From the NCBI GenBank assembly GCA_041917755.1, contig JAYRWY010000007.1, positions 1 through 64,000 on the forward strand: 64,000 nucleotides of DNA. Direction: 5' to 3'. The notes beneath the pieces are model-generated. The model did not search any database and was not told the DNA's origin. It saw only the letters and a list, made by a program, of their open reading frames with translations. Positions 1-7,136 of this stretch are shown here, one piece after another. This DNA is from RGZA01 sp041917755 (GTDB taxonomy: Bacteria > Pseudomonadota > Alphaproteobacteria > UBA9219 > RGZA01). Numbering within the stretch: the first letter of the stretch is position 1; each line of letters begins with the position of its first letter. The position numbers were made by a program, and so were the translations under genes.

Positions 1-1
1 G

Positions 2-220
2 GCTTCAAGCTTTGGTAACAACACCACTGTTATTACCACACGCCAAGACTTCACGACCAACTTGATCAACAACCTGCAGAATGCGTCAGATAATCTGGTG
101 CTGGCAGATACCAACGAAGAAGGTGCGAACTTGCAGGCCCTCCAAGCCCGCAACTCACTGGGTATTACTTCGCTTGGTATTTCCGGTCAGTTACAACAGG
201 CCATTCTGAAACTGTTCTAA
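2..220 (+). CDS. fliC: Flagellin, C-terminal end (partial)
   Basis: This is the last 72 codons of a flagellin whose start lies before the window. The visible part matches the conserved D0/D1 C-terminal helix of bacterial flagellins: DNLVLADTNEEGANLQALQA, then a region ending in QQAILKLF. The reading frame is open from base 2 and ends with TAA at 218-220. Flagellin is exported by the flagellar type III apparatus and polymerises into the filament, and this C-terminal helix forms the inner filament core. A strong terminator follows at once, so the gene is the last of its transcript. Family assignment is secure; which paralogue it is cannot be told. Confidence 0.93.
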   Translation, partial: ASSFGNNTTVITTRQDFTTNLINNLQNASDNLVLADTNEEGANLQALQARNSLGITSLGISGQLQQAILKLF

Positions 221-259
221 GTCCGGTTTTAGTCCAAATTTCATAGTTCAATGGGTGGA

Positions 260-289
260 AGGGGCAGCTGAAGAGCTGCCCCTTTTATT
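260..289 (+). terminator. Intrinsic terminator of flagellin gene
   Basis: A perfect 10-bp stem (260-269 with 274-283, AGGGGCAGCT) closes a GAAG loop and is followed by a short T-rich tail (TTTATTA), about 40 nt after the flagellin stop codon. Confidence 0.85.
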
Positions 290-417
290 ATGGGTCGGGT
301 GGGGGGTGGATGATCGCTGACACAAGATAGGCATCAGCGCGCCGTAAATATGCCAATCTTGACCGCCATAATCGCCCAGATTAGATTCATCGGATCGATT
401 TAACCGAAAGGATTGAT

Positions 418-828
418 ATGAAACGTCTTATTCGCTGCGTAGCTTTGTTGGCAGTGTTGCTTGTGCCATCGTTTGCGTTGGCAACCACCACCCAGGAAAT
501 TCTGGATTTGGTGCTGACCTCGCGTCAGAAGGTTTCCGCGATGATTGGTGTGAAGAACGAAAGCGTGCAAACGATGCTGCTGACCGAAATCGCGAACCTG
601 ACACAGGACATCAATACCAAAACCGATGCGATGTTGGCTGACCCCGAAATACCGGATGAAACAAAAAACAAATTGATGGAATTCAAAATGGTATGGGACC
701 AATTGGTGGCCACACGCGACGGCGAGATGATCCCGGCCATCCAAGCGGGAGATAGCGAGCACGCCAAAAGCATCGGGCAGGAAGTTCAAAACGACCGCTT
801 TAAAACGATTGCCGGATTGCTGAAATAA
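418..828 (+). CDS. Exported helical protein, MCP four-helix-bundle-like
   Basis: A 136-residue protein with a Sec signal peptide (MKRLIRC, hydrophobic core, cleavage near ALA at 20-22). The mature part is nearly all helical and resembles one half of the periplasmic four-helix-bundle ligand domain of chemoreceptors (W near residue 93, then D-x-x-x-x-A-I-x-A-G-D around 100-112). It has no membrane anchor or signalling domain, so it would be a free periplasmic helical protein. AAAGGA lies about 6 nt before the ATG. It sits alone between two terminators, beside flagellin. A role in sensing is only an inference from the fold; it could be an unrelated helical protein. Confidence 0.7.
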   Translation: MKRLIRCVALLAVLLVPSFALATTTQEILDLVLTSRQKVSAMIGVKNESVQTMLLTEIANLTQDINTKTDAMLADPEIPDETKNKLMEFKMVWDQLVATRDGEMIPAIQAGDSEHAKSIGQEVQNDRFKTIAGLLK

Positions 829-851
829 TTTAATTCAGAACGTAAAAGCAA

Positions 852-889
852 AAACGCCAGTCAGGTTATGCCCGACTGGCGTTTTTTTA
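852..889. terminator. Bidirectional intrinsic terminator
   Basis: An 11-bp stem (852-862 with 874-884, core ACGCCAGTC/GACTGGCGT) has T7 on its right side and an A-run on its left. It therefore serves both convergent genes, the one ending at 828 and the one ending at 907. Confidence 0.88.
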
Positions 890-906
890 TGAATTAGATG
901 GCTGGA

Positions 907-1656
907 TTATTCCACGCCGCCATCGCCGCCACCGCCATAATAAGGCTCTTCATAGCTGGACGTGTCTGTATAAGGCTCCACATAGGGTGCTTCGACATAA
1001 GCGGGCTCCACATAGGATGGCTGGTAGGTGTCTACATAGGTGTCGACATAGCTATCCACATAGGTCGGGGAGACGTAGCTGGGCACCGAGTAAGCTGCAT
1101 AATAGGCTGCTGCATTGCCGTAGCCGACATATCTGCATTGCGGAGATGTCTGGCAGCCATTGTAATCCAGACCGTAATCAACCAGTACGGAATCCGATGC
1201 GCATACCGGGATAGTGATATTGGGGCATGCGTTATTGCCGGTGCGTACAACCGGATTCGGGATGGTGCTGCCTTGGGTTGCGGCGACACGTTGTGGGATA
1301 CCAGTTGGTGTTGATGAGCTGGTATAAGGTGTAGTTGGAGTAGTTGTGGTTGACGTCGTTGGCGTGGTGGTTGGTGCCGTTGGCGTTGGTGTGGTTGGTG
1401 TGGTCACCGAGGTGCCGCTTAAGTTTGAACAAACCAGCACACCGTTTTTCTTGGTGAGGAACTGACCATCTTTGCAATCAGGCAAAGCGGCAGTTGGAAA
1501 TTTTGTACAATAGGTGCTGCCCGAACCGTTCCAAGCGAGAATAGGATTTTCGGCGTTGCACGGACCCGCGGGCGGGAAGAATTGAACCTGATCAGCGGCA
1601 AGCGCTGCCTGGCTGAATAAAAATGCGGAAATGGCAATTATCAAAACACGTAACAT
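907..1656 (-). CDS. Secreted Thr/Pro-linker protein with Tyr-Val repeats
   Basis: A 249-residue exported protein of unknown function. It has a signal peptide (MLRVLIIAISAFLFSQAALA), then a Cys-containing N-domain (about 20-80; C33, C50, C60 and C76 region). A low-complexity Thr/Pro linker follows (about 82-118), then a second Cys-containing segment (about 143-174). The C-terminal tail (about 185-237) is built of short Y-V-[DE/SP]-x units (PSYV, PTYVDSYVDTYVDTYQPSYVEPAYVE in part) and ends in a glycine run (YYGGGGDGGVE). AGAGG precedes the ATG at good spacing. The composition suggests a surface or envelope protein with an extended Tyr-rich tail. No enzymatic motif is visible. Confidence 0.75.
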   Translation of the reverse strand: MLRVLIIAISAFLFSQAALAADQVQFFPPAGPCNAENPILAWNGSGSTYCTKFPTAALPDCKDGQFLTKKNGVLVCSNLSGTSVTTPTTPTPTAPTTTPTTSTTTTPTTPYTSSSTPTGIPQRVAATQGSTIPNPVVRTGNNACPNITIPVCASDSVLVDYGLDYNGCQTSPQCRYVGYGNAAAYYAAYSVPSYVSPTYVDSYVDTYVDTYQPSYVEPAYVEAPYVEPYTDTSSYEEPYYGGGGDGGVE

Positions 1657-1834
1657 CTGAACCTCTTGGGTTGGTGTTAAATCGCTGAAGCGCCATATAA
1701 AACCATGCCCGTTACGAAAGTAAAACGATGTTATTATTAAGAAAAAAGTTAATCCTCAGCCCATGGGTTATGCCGGTGAGGCTAGCCCATTGATTGGCAT
1801 ATGACGCAGTGCGGGATTACCCAAAATGCTCAGT

Positions 1835-2269
1835 TCAGCCGAACTTTTTGTGCAACCAGTAATCCACAGACAATTTGCCGGGGCCTTGCAAGATGATCAG
1901 GCCAAGGATGAGTGCCCAGATGACATGTACATCAAAATGCATATAGGTGAATTCGATGACCGCAGTCATCGCCAGTAATGCCAATGCAGCCAAGCGACTG
2001 CCCAACCCGATGGCCAGTAAAACCGGTGCAACAAGTTCCACGCCGGTGCCAAGGGTGGCGGCAAGCTCGGGCGGGAGCACAGGAACTTTATATTCATCAG
2101 CAAAGAGGCCGATGGTGCCTTCCCAATCCAGTAATTTGGTTTGGCCGGATTTGAAAAAAATATCGGCTATCCATAGGCGCATGGCAAAAACCGGAAGAAA
2201 CGACCAATGGTTTAATGCAGGTAATGCGCGGCGCGAATAGAGGCGGACGATTGTTGAGAAAAGGTTCAT
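1835..2269 (-). CDS. DoxX family membrane protein (bufferin-locus BufD type)
   Basis: A 144-residue polytopic protein with the DoxX layout: an N-terminal amphipathic stretch, then four membrane segments. It has family features such as RLWIADIFFKSGQTKLLDW near residue 31 and the closing LSVDYWL. It is the last gene of a leftward transcript after the MNIO-DUF2063 gene (29-bp gap). DoxX proteins are frequent partners in DUF2282/DUF692/DUF2063 loci, where they are called BufD. The biochemical role there is not settled; an oxidoreductase-associated membrane function is inferred from distant DoxX members. Confidence 0.85.
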   Translation of the reverse strand: MNLFSTIVRLYSRRALPALNHWSFLPVFAMRLWIADIFFKSGQTKLLDWEGTIGLFADEYKVPVLPPELAATLGTGVELVAPVLLAIGLGSRLAALALLAMTAVIEFTYMHFDVHVIWALILGLIILQGPGKLSVDYWLHKKFG

Positions 2270-2298
2270 GGCAAGCTCGTGTAAAAGGGGTTTAGCCC

Positions 2299-3969
2299 TT
2301 ATTCGGAGGCTGCCAGCAATCCGTTACGTATCCACCTTGAAAACCATGAAAAAAGTTTGGCAGGTAGAACATCATCGTTCAGGGCAAAATCGCTTTGGGC
2401 TTTTTCAAGTGCCGCGCCGATAGGTAGCCCGTTGAACAAATGTGTGAGTAAATGAAATTCGTGTTGTTCCAGTTCCATACGCCAGACGACATCATCGTGA
2501 CGGAATACTGCCAGATGACACGGTGATGGAAGCGGCAGTGCCGGATGCTCGTCATTTTTTACAGCGTTGTAATAAGCATTGACCGGATAGCGGAACGCAA
2601 ATAGCTGCAATGCCTTGCGCGGGTGTAATTGTAATTCCATTAATGCATCCGGCGACAGCCCATCCAGATGAGCAGGCGTTAGCGCAGGCGTTTCGGCGGC
2701 GTCATGCAGTTGCGCGATGGCACTTTCGAGTACGCAGAGTTCCTGGGCGAAATCGGTGCGCAGAGGATGGCGCGACAGCACATCCGGCAGATGCGCGGAA
2801 TAGCGCGCAATATTGAAATGCGTGGAATGCGCTGTATTCACAAAATCGGTAATCAGTTGGTCAAATGCCTGTGCGCCCAGCGCGTGCTTGAGCACCGGGA
2901 AATCTTCAATCGTCACATTGTAAAGGCGATAACGATAGCCATTGATGTAGACCCCCAGTTGGTCTTTGGCTGGAAAATCAGCTTTGGATTTAATCCATGC
3001 ATCAGGTTCATTGGCATCATCATGCCCGCGCAATATAGCATCCTGCATCGTGGTTTGTGCGAGCGATAAACCGGTTTGAATATTTGCACGGTAGGTTGGA
3101 TGGGTTGCGGCCAAATCAGGTAGCGGCGGATGGGTTGCCGCAGTGGCCGCGGCATCTTTTGCTTTTTGCAGTTCGGCCTGTAGCACAGAAAATTCGGGGA
3201 TATGGTCATCCCATTCAATCATCGTATTGATGGGGCGCTGTGCCTTGTGCAGGGCATATTGATAGAGCGCCCATACGTCATCCACCACATGATTGTCGTG
3301 TGTATCAATTATATGCGTGCCCATATTGCTGTGGCCGGATAAATGGATTTGCACCACATGGTCTAAGGGCAGGGCATCCAGATAGGCTTTGGCATCAAGG
3401 CGGTGGTTGTAACAGGTCACATAGACATTGTTGATGTCGAGCAGCAGATGGCAGCCGGAATCCTTGGCCATTTGCGCGATGAATTCTGCTTCACAGATTT
3501 CTGATGCCTTAAATTCCAGATAGGTGGATGGATTTTCCAAGGCGATGGGGCATTCCAGAAAATCCTGAACCTCTTTGATGCGCTGCGTGATGTGCGCCAG
3601 TGCTTCGTGTGTGTAGGGCACAGGCAATAAATCATGGGAGTTTTTATGCGCGATGCCCGTCCAGCATAGATGATCGGAAATCCAGGCGGGGTTAAGCCAT
3701 TGCTTGAGTGCTTTGAGCTTGCGCATATATTCGGAATTGAGGGGATCGGCAGTGCCGATTGACATGGCAACACCATGCATGACGATGGGATAATGTTCAC
3801 GAAATTGCGCCAATTTGCGTTTGGGGCGCCCATCCGTATCCATAAAATTTTCAGAAATAATTTCAAACCAGTCAATATCCGGCTTGGTTTCCAAGATATG
3901 CGCGTAATGCGGAATGCGCAGGCCAAGGCCAAAACCAAGATACGGCACAGATGAAGATGGGGTTGTCAT
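2299..3969 (-). CDS. bufB: Fused MNIO (DUF692) and DUF2063 bufferin maturation protein
   Basis: A 556-residue two-domain protein. Residues about 8-285 are a DUF692 multinuclear non-heme iron oxidase. The expected metal and active-site residues are visible: H65 (MHGVAMSIG), ENPS at 145-148, D178/N180 (LDINN), H209 and H213 (IHLSGHSN), D222/H224 (DTHDNH) and E252 (MIEWDDH). Residues about 295-556 are DUF2063 (HvfC/BufC type), the usual peptide-binding partner. In known bufferin operons these are two genes, bufB and bufC; here they are one polypeptide. MNIO enzymes modify cysteines in RiPP precursors, to 5-thiooxazoles in bufferins. The likely substrates are encoded at 4036-4317 and 4539-4814. 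No good Shine-Dalgarno precedes the ATG, and an intrinsic terminator lies just upstream, which would keep enzyme levels below precursor levels. Confidence 0.92.
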   Translation of the reverse strand: MTTPSSSVPYLGFGLGLRIPHYAHILETKPDIDWFEIISENFMDTDGRPKRKLAQFREHYPIVMHGVAMSIGTADPLNSEYMRKLKALKQWLNPAWISDHLCWTGIAHKNSHDLLPVPYTHEALAHITQRIKEVQDFLECPIALENPSTYLEFKASEICEAEFIAQMAKDSGCHLLLDINNVYVTCYNHRLDAKAYLDALPLDHVVQIHLSGHSNMGTHIIDTHDNHVVDDVWALYQYALHKAQRPINTMIEWDDHIPEFSVLQAELQKAKDAAATAATHPPLPDLAATHPTYRANIQTGLSLAQTTMQDAILRGHDDANEPDAWIKSKADFPAKDQLGVYINGYRYRLYNVTIEDFPVLKHALGAQAFDQLITDFVNTAHSTHFNIARYSAHLPDVLSRHPLRTDFAQELCVLESAIAQLHDAAETPALTPAHLDGLSPDALMELQLHPRKALQLFAFRYPVNAYYNAVKNDEHPALPLPSPCHLAVFRHDDVVWRMELEQHEFHLLTHLFNGLPIGAALEKAQSDFALNDDVLPAKLFSWFSRWIRNGLLAASE

Positions 3970-3982
3970 GATGTTTTGTAAT

Positions 3983-4017
3983 ATAAAAAAGCTAGGGATG
4001 ATACCATCCCTAGCTTT
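3983..4017 (-). terminator. Attenuating terminator between precursor and maturase
   Basis: A 13-bp perfect stem (3988-4000 with 4005-4017, AAAGCTAGGGATG) with loop ATAC. Read leftward it is followed by a run of six T. It lies between the precursor gene (ends 4036) and the maturase start (3969), so only read-through reaches the enzyme. Confidence 0.85.
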
Positions 4018-4035
4018 GATGATGAAAAAGCAGAC

Positions 4036-4317
4036 TTAGTGCTTCTTGCTGCCATCGGTGGCGCAGCCGCCGTGACCTTTACATTCATTTTGACCCTTGC
4101 AGGCGTTCTTGTCGGTTTTGCAGCCGCCATTGCCCTTGCACGAATTTTGACCCTTGCAGGCATGCTTTTCGATTTCATGGGTTGGTGATCCATGCTTTTC
4201 AGGTGCGGCGGTTTCATGACCGGCGTCGTGGGTGGTTGCAAGTGCAGGAGAGGCTGAAACGCCAGCCGTAAGAAGACCAGCAAGCGCAGCCATAGCAAGT
4301 TTGGAATTAAGGGACAT
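4036..4317 (-). CDS. bufA2: Bufferin-like Cys-repeat RiPP precursor
   Basis: A 93-residue exported peptide with a Sec signal peptide (cleavage near SPALA at 23-27), a His/Glu-rich spacer (28-52) and two copies of A-C-K-G-Q-N-x-C-K-G-x-G-G-C at residues 53-66 and 72-85. Six cysteines sit at fixed spacing, and the tail is SKKH. This is the pattern expected of the second bufferin precursor class matured by an adjacent DUF692/DUF2063 pair; modified cysteines would bind copper or other soft metals in the periplasm. GGAG lies 8 nt before the ATG. A SigF-type promoter lies about 70 nt upstream. The class name is given from memory of the family; the two-repeat architecture is seen directly. Confidence 0.87.
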   Translation of the reverse strand: MSLNSKLAMAALAGLLTAGVSASPALATTHDAGHETAAPEKHGSPTHEIEKHACKGQNSCKGNGGCKTDKNACKGQNECKGHGGCATDGSKKH

Positions 4318-4387
4318 AGGTTTTTCTCCGTAAGGTTAAGTTATAGGACATGCCAAAGAAGAGAGAGGTTGTTGGCATGGATATCTA

Positions 4388-4414
4388 TTCGGTCTGATTT
4401 GCCCAAAAGTTACA
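4388..4414 (-). promoter_or_regulatory. SigF-type promoter for leftward bufferin operon
   Basis: On the minus strand it reads TGTAACT, 16 nt (4392-4407), CGAA (4391-4388). It matches the GTAACC-N16-CGAA element recalled for Caulobacter SigF except for the last -35 base, and lies about 70 nt before the ATG at 4317. Confidence 0.75.
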
Positions 4415-4460
4415 AGAATAATTATGCAGGACATCGTGACCAAAATTTGGTGCTTTGCGA

Positions 4461-4488
4461 TGTAACCGTAATCATTTACGCTCGCGAA
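4461..4488 (+). promoter_or_regulatory. SigF-type promoter for DUF2282 bufferin gene
   Basis: TGTAACC at 4461-4467, then a 17-nt spacer, then CGAA at 4485-4488, about 50 nt before the ATG at 4539. The -35 is perfect; the spacer is one base longer than in the two other SigF sites of this window. Confidence 0.72.
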
Positions 4489-4538
4489 TAGGGTGAGACA
4501 TACCCACGAACTCACCCCGCTAACATTTAGGAGATGAC

Positions 4539-4814
4539 ATGAAGAAACCAATCGTTGCTGCTGCGGTGCTTGCCGCGTTAATGGGCGCAAGCTTTGCGCA
4601 TGCTGAACACGGTGCTGCCAAACATGATGCCACCGGAAAAACAGAGCGTGAAAAATGCTTTGGTGTTGCAAAAGAAGGTCGCAATGATTGCGCATCCAAA
4701 GATGGCAAGAATGGTTGTGCAGGCAGCTCCAAGCGGAATGCTGACCCCAATGACTGGATTTATTTGCCTGTAGGCGTGTGCGATAAACTCGCGGGCGGCA
4801 AAGTAGAAAAATAA
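4539..4814 (+). CDS. bufA1: DUF2282 bufferin precursor
   Basis: A 91-residue exported peptide with signal peptide MKKPIVAAAVLAALMGASFAHA. The mature part carries the DUF2282 signature: E-K-C-F-G-V-A-K near 38-45, N-D-C-A near 50, G-C-A-G near 60, and D-P-N-D-W-I-Y-L-P-V-G-V-C near 70-82. Four cysteines are the probable modification sites for the MNIO enzyme encoded at 2299-3969. DUF2282 peptides are the founding bufferin class, linked to copper protection. AGGAG lies 5 nt before the start. The gene is monocistronic, divergent from the bufA2-type operon, and preceded by its own SigF-type promoter. Confidence 0.92.
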   Translation: MKKPIVAAAVLAALMGASFAHAEHGAAKHDATGKTEREKCFGVAKEGRNDCASKDGKNGCAGSSKRNADPNDWIYLPVGVCDKLAGGKVEK

Positions 4815-4830
4815 TCTGCGTTGATAAAAA

Positions 4831-4866
4831 AACGAAGGGGAGGATTTGTCATCCTCCCCTTTTTTA
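4831..4866. terminator. Bidirectional intrinsic terminator
   Basis: An 11-bp stem (4835-4845 with 4851-4861, AAGGGGAGGAT) and loop TTGTC, with T-run on the right and A-run on the left. It separates the convergent DUF2282 gene and nrsF. Confidence 0.9.
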
Positions 4867-4896
4867 TGTCTGCAGTGTCTTATGTGATAGCAGGCA

Positions 4897-5559
4897 TTAC
4901 CATTTTAGCAGCCATTTACCGATGAAAGCCCCCAATATCGCAAATAGCAAGGTCGGCATATAATGCCATTGCGTTACATGCATCAGGCTGTCAATGGGTT
5001 CGGCAAGGCGCAGGGTTAAACAACCAATGCCTGCTGCAGTAAATACCGCATAACTTCCTGCCATAAAGGGCCGCACACTTGCGCCGCGTTTTAATATCGC
5101 AAAGACAAATGCCGATGGAAGCATGGATACGAGCGCAATGCATATGCTGCATTCCATACCGGCAGTATCGCTGAGTTCCGATATGAGTTTTGGCATATCC
5201 GGTGATTGCAGCATTTGATAACCCAGAATGCCAATCAGCGCTGCAAACACCACATAAGGGAGTTGCAGCAGGACCGGTTTTTGATACGCATCAGGTGCCA
5301 TAGCGATGATGCTGGCGATGGATGAGGTCAGGATTAAGAACCATAACGCGACGATTTCTGCTTCGAACCATGCATCGGTCAGACGGTTAATCAGGTCGGG
5401 GCGAAGGCCCAGATAAATTTGTGCGCCAAAGGCGTAGATAAGCAGGACCGCCAATAACCAGATGATTTGACGTGCGGGATTGAGCGCAGGTTTCGCGGGC
5501 ACGGGTTCGGCTGCCAGCTGTGCAATCAGGTCAGAAGTGGGTTTGGAAGGCTGGGTCAT
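4897..5559 (-). CDS. nrsF: NrsF-type membrane anti-sigma factor (DUF1109)
   Basis: A 220-residue protein with a soluble N-terminus (1-30) and six predicted membrane helices, the DUF1109/NrsF architecture. Cysteines lie at C137 and C140 (MECSICI) and C180 (GIGCLTLR). NrsF holds SigF at the inner membrane and releases it under metal stress (chromate, cadmium in Caulobacter), and conserved cysteines are needed there. The gene overlaps the sigF stop by 4 bp (ATGA), so the two are translationally coupled. Position between bufferin genes and msr genes supports metal or oxidant sensing through these thiols. Confidence 0.92.
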   Translation of the reverse strand: MTQPSKPTSDLIAQLAAEPVPAKPALNPARQIIWLLAVLLIYAFGAQIYLGLRPDLINRLTDAWFEAEIVALWFLILTSSIASIIAMAPDAYQKPVLLQLPYVVFAALIGILGYQMLQSPDMPKLISELSDTAGMECSICIALVSMLPSAFVFAILKRGASVRPFMAGSYAVFTAAGIGCLTLRLAEPIDSLMHVTQWHYMPTLLFAILGAFIGKWLLKW

Positions 5560-6113
5560 GACTCATTTGCTCGGTTGTCAAAGTCTTCGCGTATTTTCTT
5601 TATGGCGCGGTGCGCCGCCACCTTTACCGCTGACTCATTCATGTTCAGCTTTTCACCGACCTGTTTTGCTGTAAAGCCTTCGACATGCATCATGGTTAAA
5701 ATTTGCCTTTGTTTTTCGGGCACGTCTTTTAGCAACTCTTCTATGGTTTCGTTTGAACCACTGCTTTGGGTTACATCGGCCAAAAATTCCTGTACGTCAG
5801 CAATATCAGTTGTTTGGTGGCGCATGGATGCGTAATGCTTGCGGAGATAATCAGTGATGCGGAAATGGGTAATGGCGGCGAGCCATGGCATAATCGGGCG
5901 TTGGCCATCATAGGTATGGCGGGCTTTATGTACCGAAAGGAGGACTTCCTGAAGGACGTCTTCTACATCAGCTGATGGGACTTTAGAGCCAATCATACGG
6001 CGCAAAAGCGGGCTGATATCTGTCAAGAAGCGTGCATAGCTGGTGCTATCCCCGCCAAGGCCAGCGCGAAGCAGTTCGGCAAATTCATGATATGTATCGG
6101 GTTGAGTAACCAT
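5556..6113 (-). CDS. sigF: ECF RNA polymerase sigma factor SigF
   Basis: A 185-residue ECF sigma factor with region 2 (about 20-90; DVEDVLQEVLLSVHKARHTY, then PWLAAITHFRITDYLRK) and region 4 (about 125-180; PEKQRQILTMMHVEGFTAKQ, then a helix-turn-helix). It is followed by the anti-sigma gene nrsF with a 4-bp overlap. Three matching promoter elements in the window (4388, 4461, 6106) define a local regulon of bufferin and msr genes. No such element faces sigF itself, so autoregulation through this site type is not seen. The first codons double as the -35 box of the opposite-strand msr promoter. Confidence 0.93.
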   Translation of the reverse strand: MVTQPDTYHEFAELLRAGLGGDSTSYARFLTDISPLLRRMIGSKVPSADVEDVLQEVLLSVHKARHTYDGQRPIMPWLAAITHFRITDYLRKHYASMRHQTTDIADVQEFLADVTQSSGSNETIEELLKDVPEKQRQILTMMHVEGFTAKQVGEKLNMNESAVKVAAHRAIKKIREDFDNRANES

Positions 6114-6131
6114 TTTGCCTAATCATGCGAA
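6106..6131 (+). promoter_or_regulatory. SigF-type promoter for msrBA-msrBA operon
   Basis: GTAACC at 6106-6111, exactly 16 nt, CGAA at 6128-6131. Perfect to the recalled Caulobacter SigF element, 56 nt before the msrB ATG. The -35 box overlaps the sigF start codon (complement of 6111-6113). Confidence 0.8.
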
Positions 6132-6186
6132 CCAATTGATAGGCAGGATAACAAACCTATATGGTTATACAAGTAATTAAGGAGCC

Positions 6187-6642
6187 ATGATGAAGTCTTA
6201 CCGAAAAGACCCCAGCGCCATCGCCAAGCTGGATGACATACAGCGACATGTGACGCAGGCCTGTGGCACCGAGCCGCCCTTTCGTAACGCATTCTGGAAC
6301 GAAAAGCGCGAAGGAATTTACGTCGATGTGGTATCGGGCGAGCCATTGTTTTCATCAACCGATAAGTTTGATAGCGGCACGGGTTGGCCCAGTTTCACGC
6401 GCCCCTTGCATGATGACCATGTGGTTGAAAAGCACGACGCCAGCCATGGCATGGTGCGGGTGGAGGTGCGATCCAGGCACGCCGATTCCCATTTGGGTCA
6501 TGTGTTTGATGATGGACCCGCCGTGACCGGTTTGCGCTATTGCATTAATTCCGCTTCGCTGCGGTTTATTCCAAAGGCTGATTTACAAAACGAAGGCTAC
6601 GCAGAATATCTGACATTATTTGGAGATGATGATGACAAGTGA
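6187..6642 (+). CDS. msrB: Cytoplasmic methionine-R-sulfoxide reductase MsrB (zinc-free form)
   Basis: A 151-residue MsrB domain without signal peptide. Seen: FDSGTGWPSF near 61, HADSHLGHVFDDGP near 98-111 and GLRYCINSASLRF near 117-129 with the catalytic Cys. The two zinc CxxC pairs are absent (YVDVVSGEPLF replaces the first). The usual resolving Cys of DSGCGWPSF is Thr, so recycling must use another thiol. The enzyme reduces methionine-R-sulfoxide in cytoplasmic proteins. GGAG at 6181-6184 fits the second ATG (6190) better than the first. It is the first gene of a four-gene operon behind a SigF-type promoter. Confidence 0.93.
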   Translation: MMKSYRKDPSAIAKLDDIQRHVTQACGTEPPFRNAFWNEKREGIYVDVVSGEPLFSSTDKFDSGTGWPSFTRPLHDDHVVEKHDASHGMVRVEVRSRHADSHLGHVFDDGPAVTGLRYCINSASLRFIPKADLQNEGYAEYLTLFGDDDDK

Positions 6643-7135
6643 GCGGGCGATTTTAGCGGGCGGTTGCTTTTGGGGAATGGAAGATCTTATCCGCAAATTA
6701 CCCGGCGTAACCAATACGGATGTTGGATATACCGGCGGCACATTTCCCAACCCCACTTATAAGGATTTACAGACCAAGCAGACGGGGCATGCCGAGGCAA
6801 TCGAGATTACCTTTGATAGCAGCGTGATAAGTTATCGAAAGATTTTGGAATTCTTTTTCCAGATTCATGACCCGACCACCAAAAACCGCCAAGGCAATGA
6901 TGTGGGGCCGTCCTATCGCTCCGCTATCTTCTTTTTAAACGAGGACCAACGCAAAACCGCGACCACCTTGATTGGTGAACTGAATGCTTCGCAAAAACTT
7001 CCAGGCCTGATTGTAACCGAAGTGGTGCAGGCGCGCGAATTCTATAAGGCAGAAGATTACCATCAGGATTATTTACAGCAACACCCCAACGGGTATACCT
7101 GCCATTTTATTCGACCCAACTGGAAAGTGAGTTAG
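6632..7135 (+). CDS. msrA: Cytoplasmic methionine-S-sulfoxide reductase MsrA
   Basis: A MsrA of about 167 residues with the catalytic GGCFWG motif near the N-terminus, then GYTGG, GHAEAIEITFD and the closing DYHQDYLQQHPNGYTC. It has no signal peptide. GGAG at 6622-6625 best fits the third of three in-frame ATGs (6632), giving an 11-bp overlap with msrB; TTG 6620 and ATG 6626/6629 are alternatives. It reduces the S-epimer of methionine sulfoxide, complementing the MsrB encoded just upstream. Confidence 0.93.
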   Translation: MTSERAILAGGCFWGMEDLIRKLPGVTNTDVGYTGGTFPNPTYKDLQTKQTGHAEAIEITFDSSVISYRKILEFFFQIHDPTTKNRQGNDVGPSYRSAIFFLNEDQRKTATTLIGELNASQKLPGLIVTEVVQAREFYKAEDYHQDYLQQHPNGYTCHFIRPNWKVS

Positions 7136-7136
7136 C

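Noticed and set aside
943..1090. Direct short repeats that could suggest a CRISPR array
   Set aside because: They are codon repeats (Tyr-Val-Asp/Glu) of an open reading frame with no constant-length spacers.
6114..6186. SigF-type promoter facing sigF
   Set aside because: No TTCG-N16-GGTTAC arrangement exists on this strand; only a weak TTGTAT/TATCCT pair is present.
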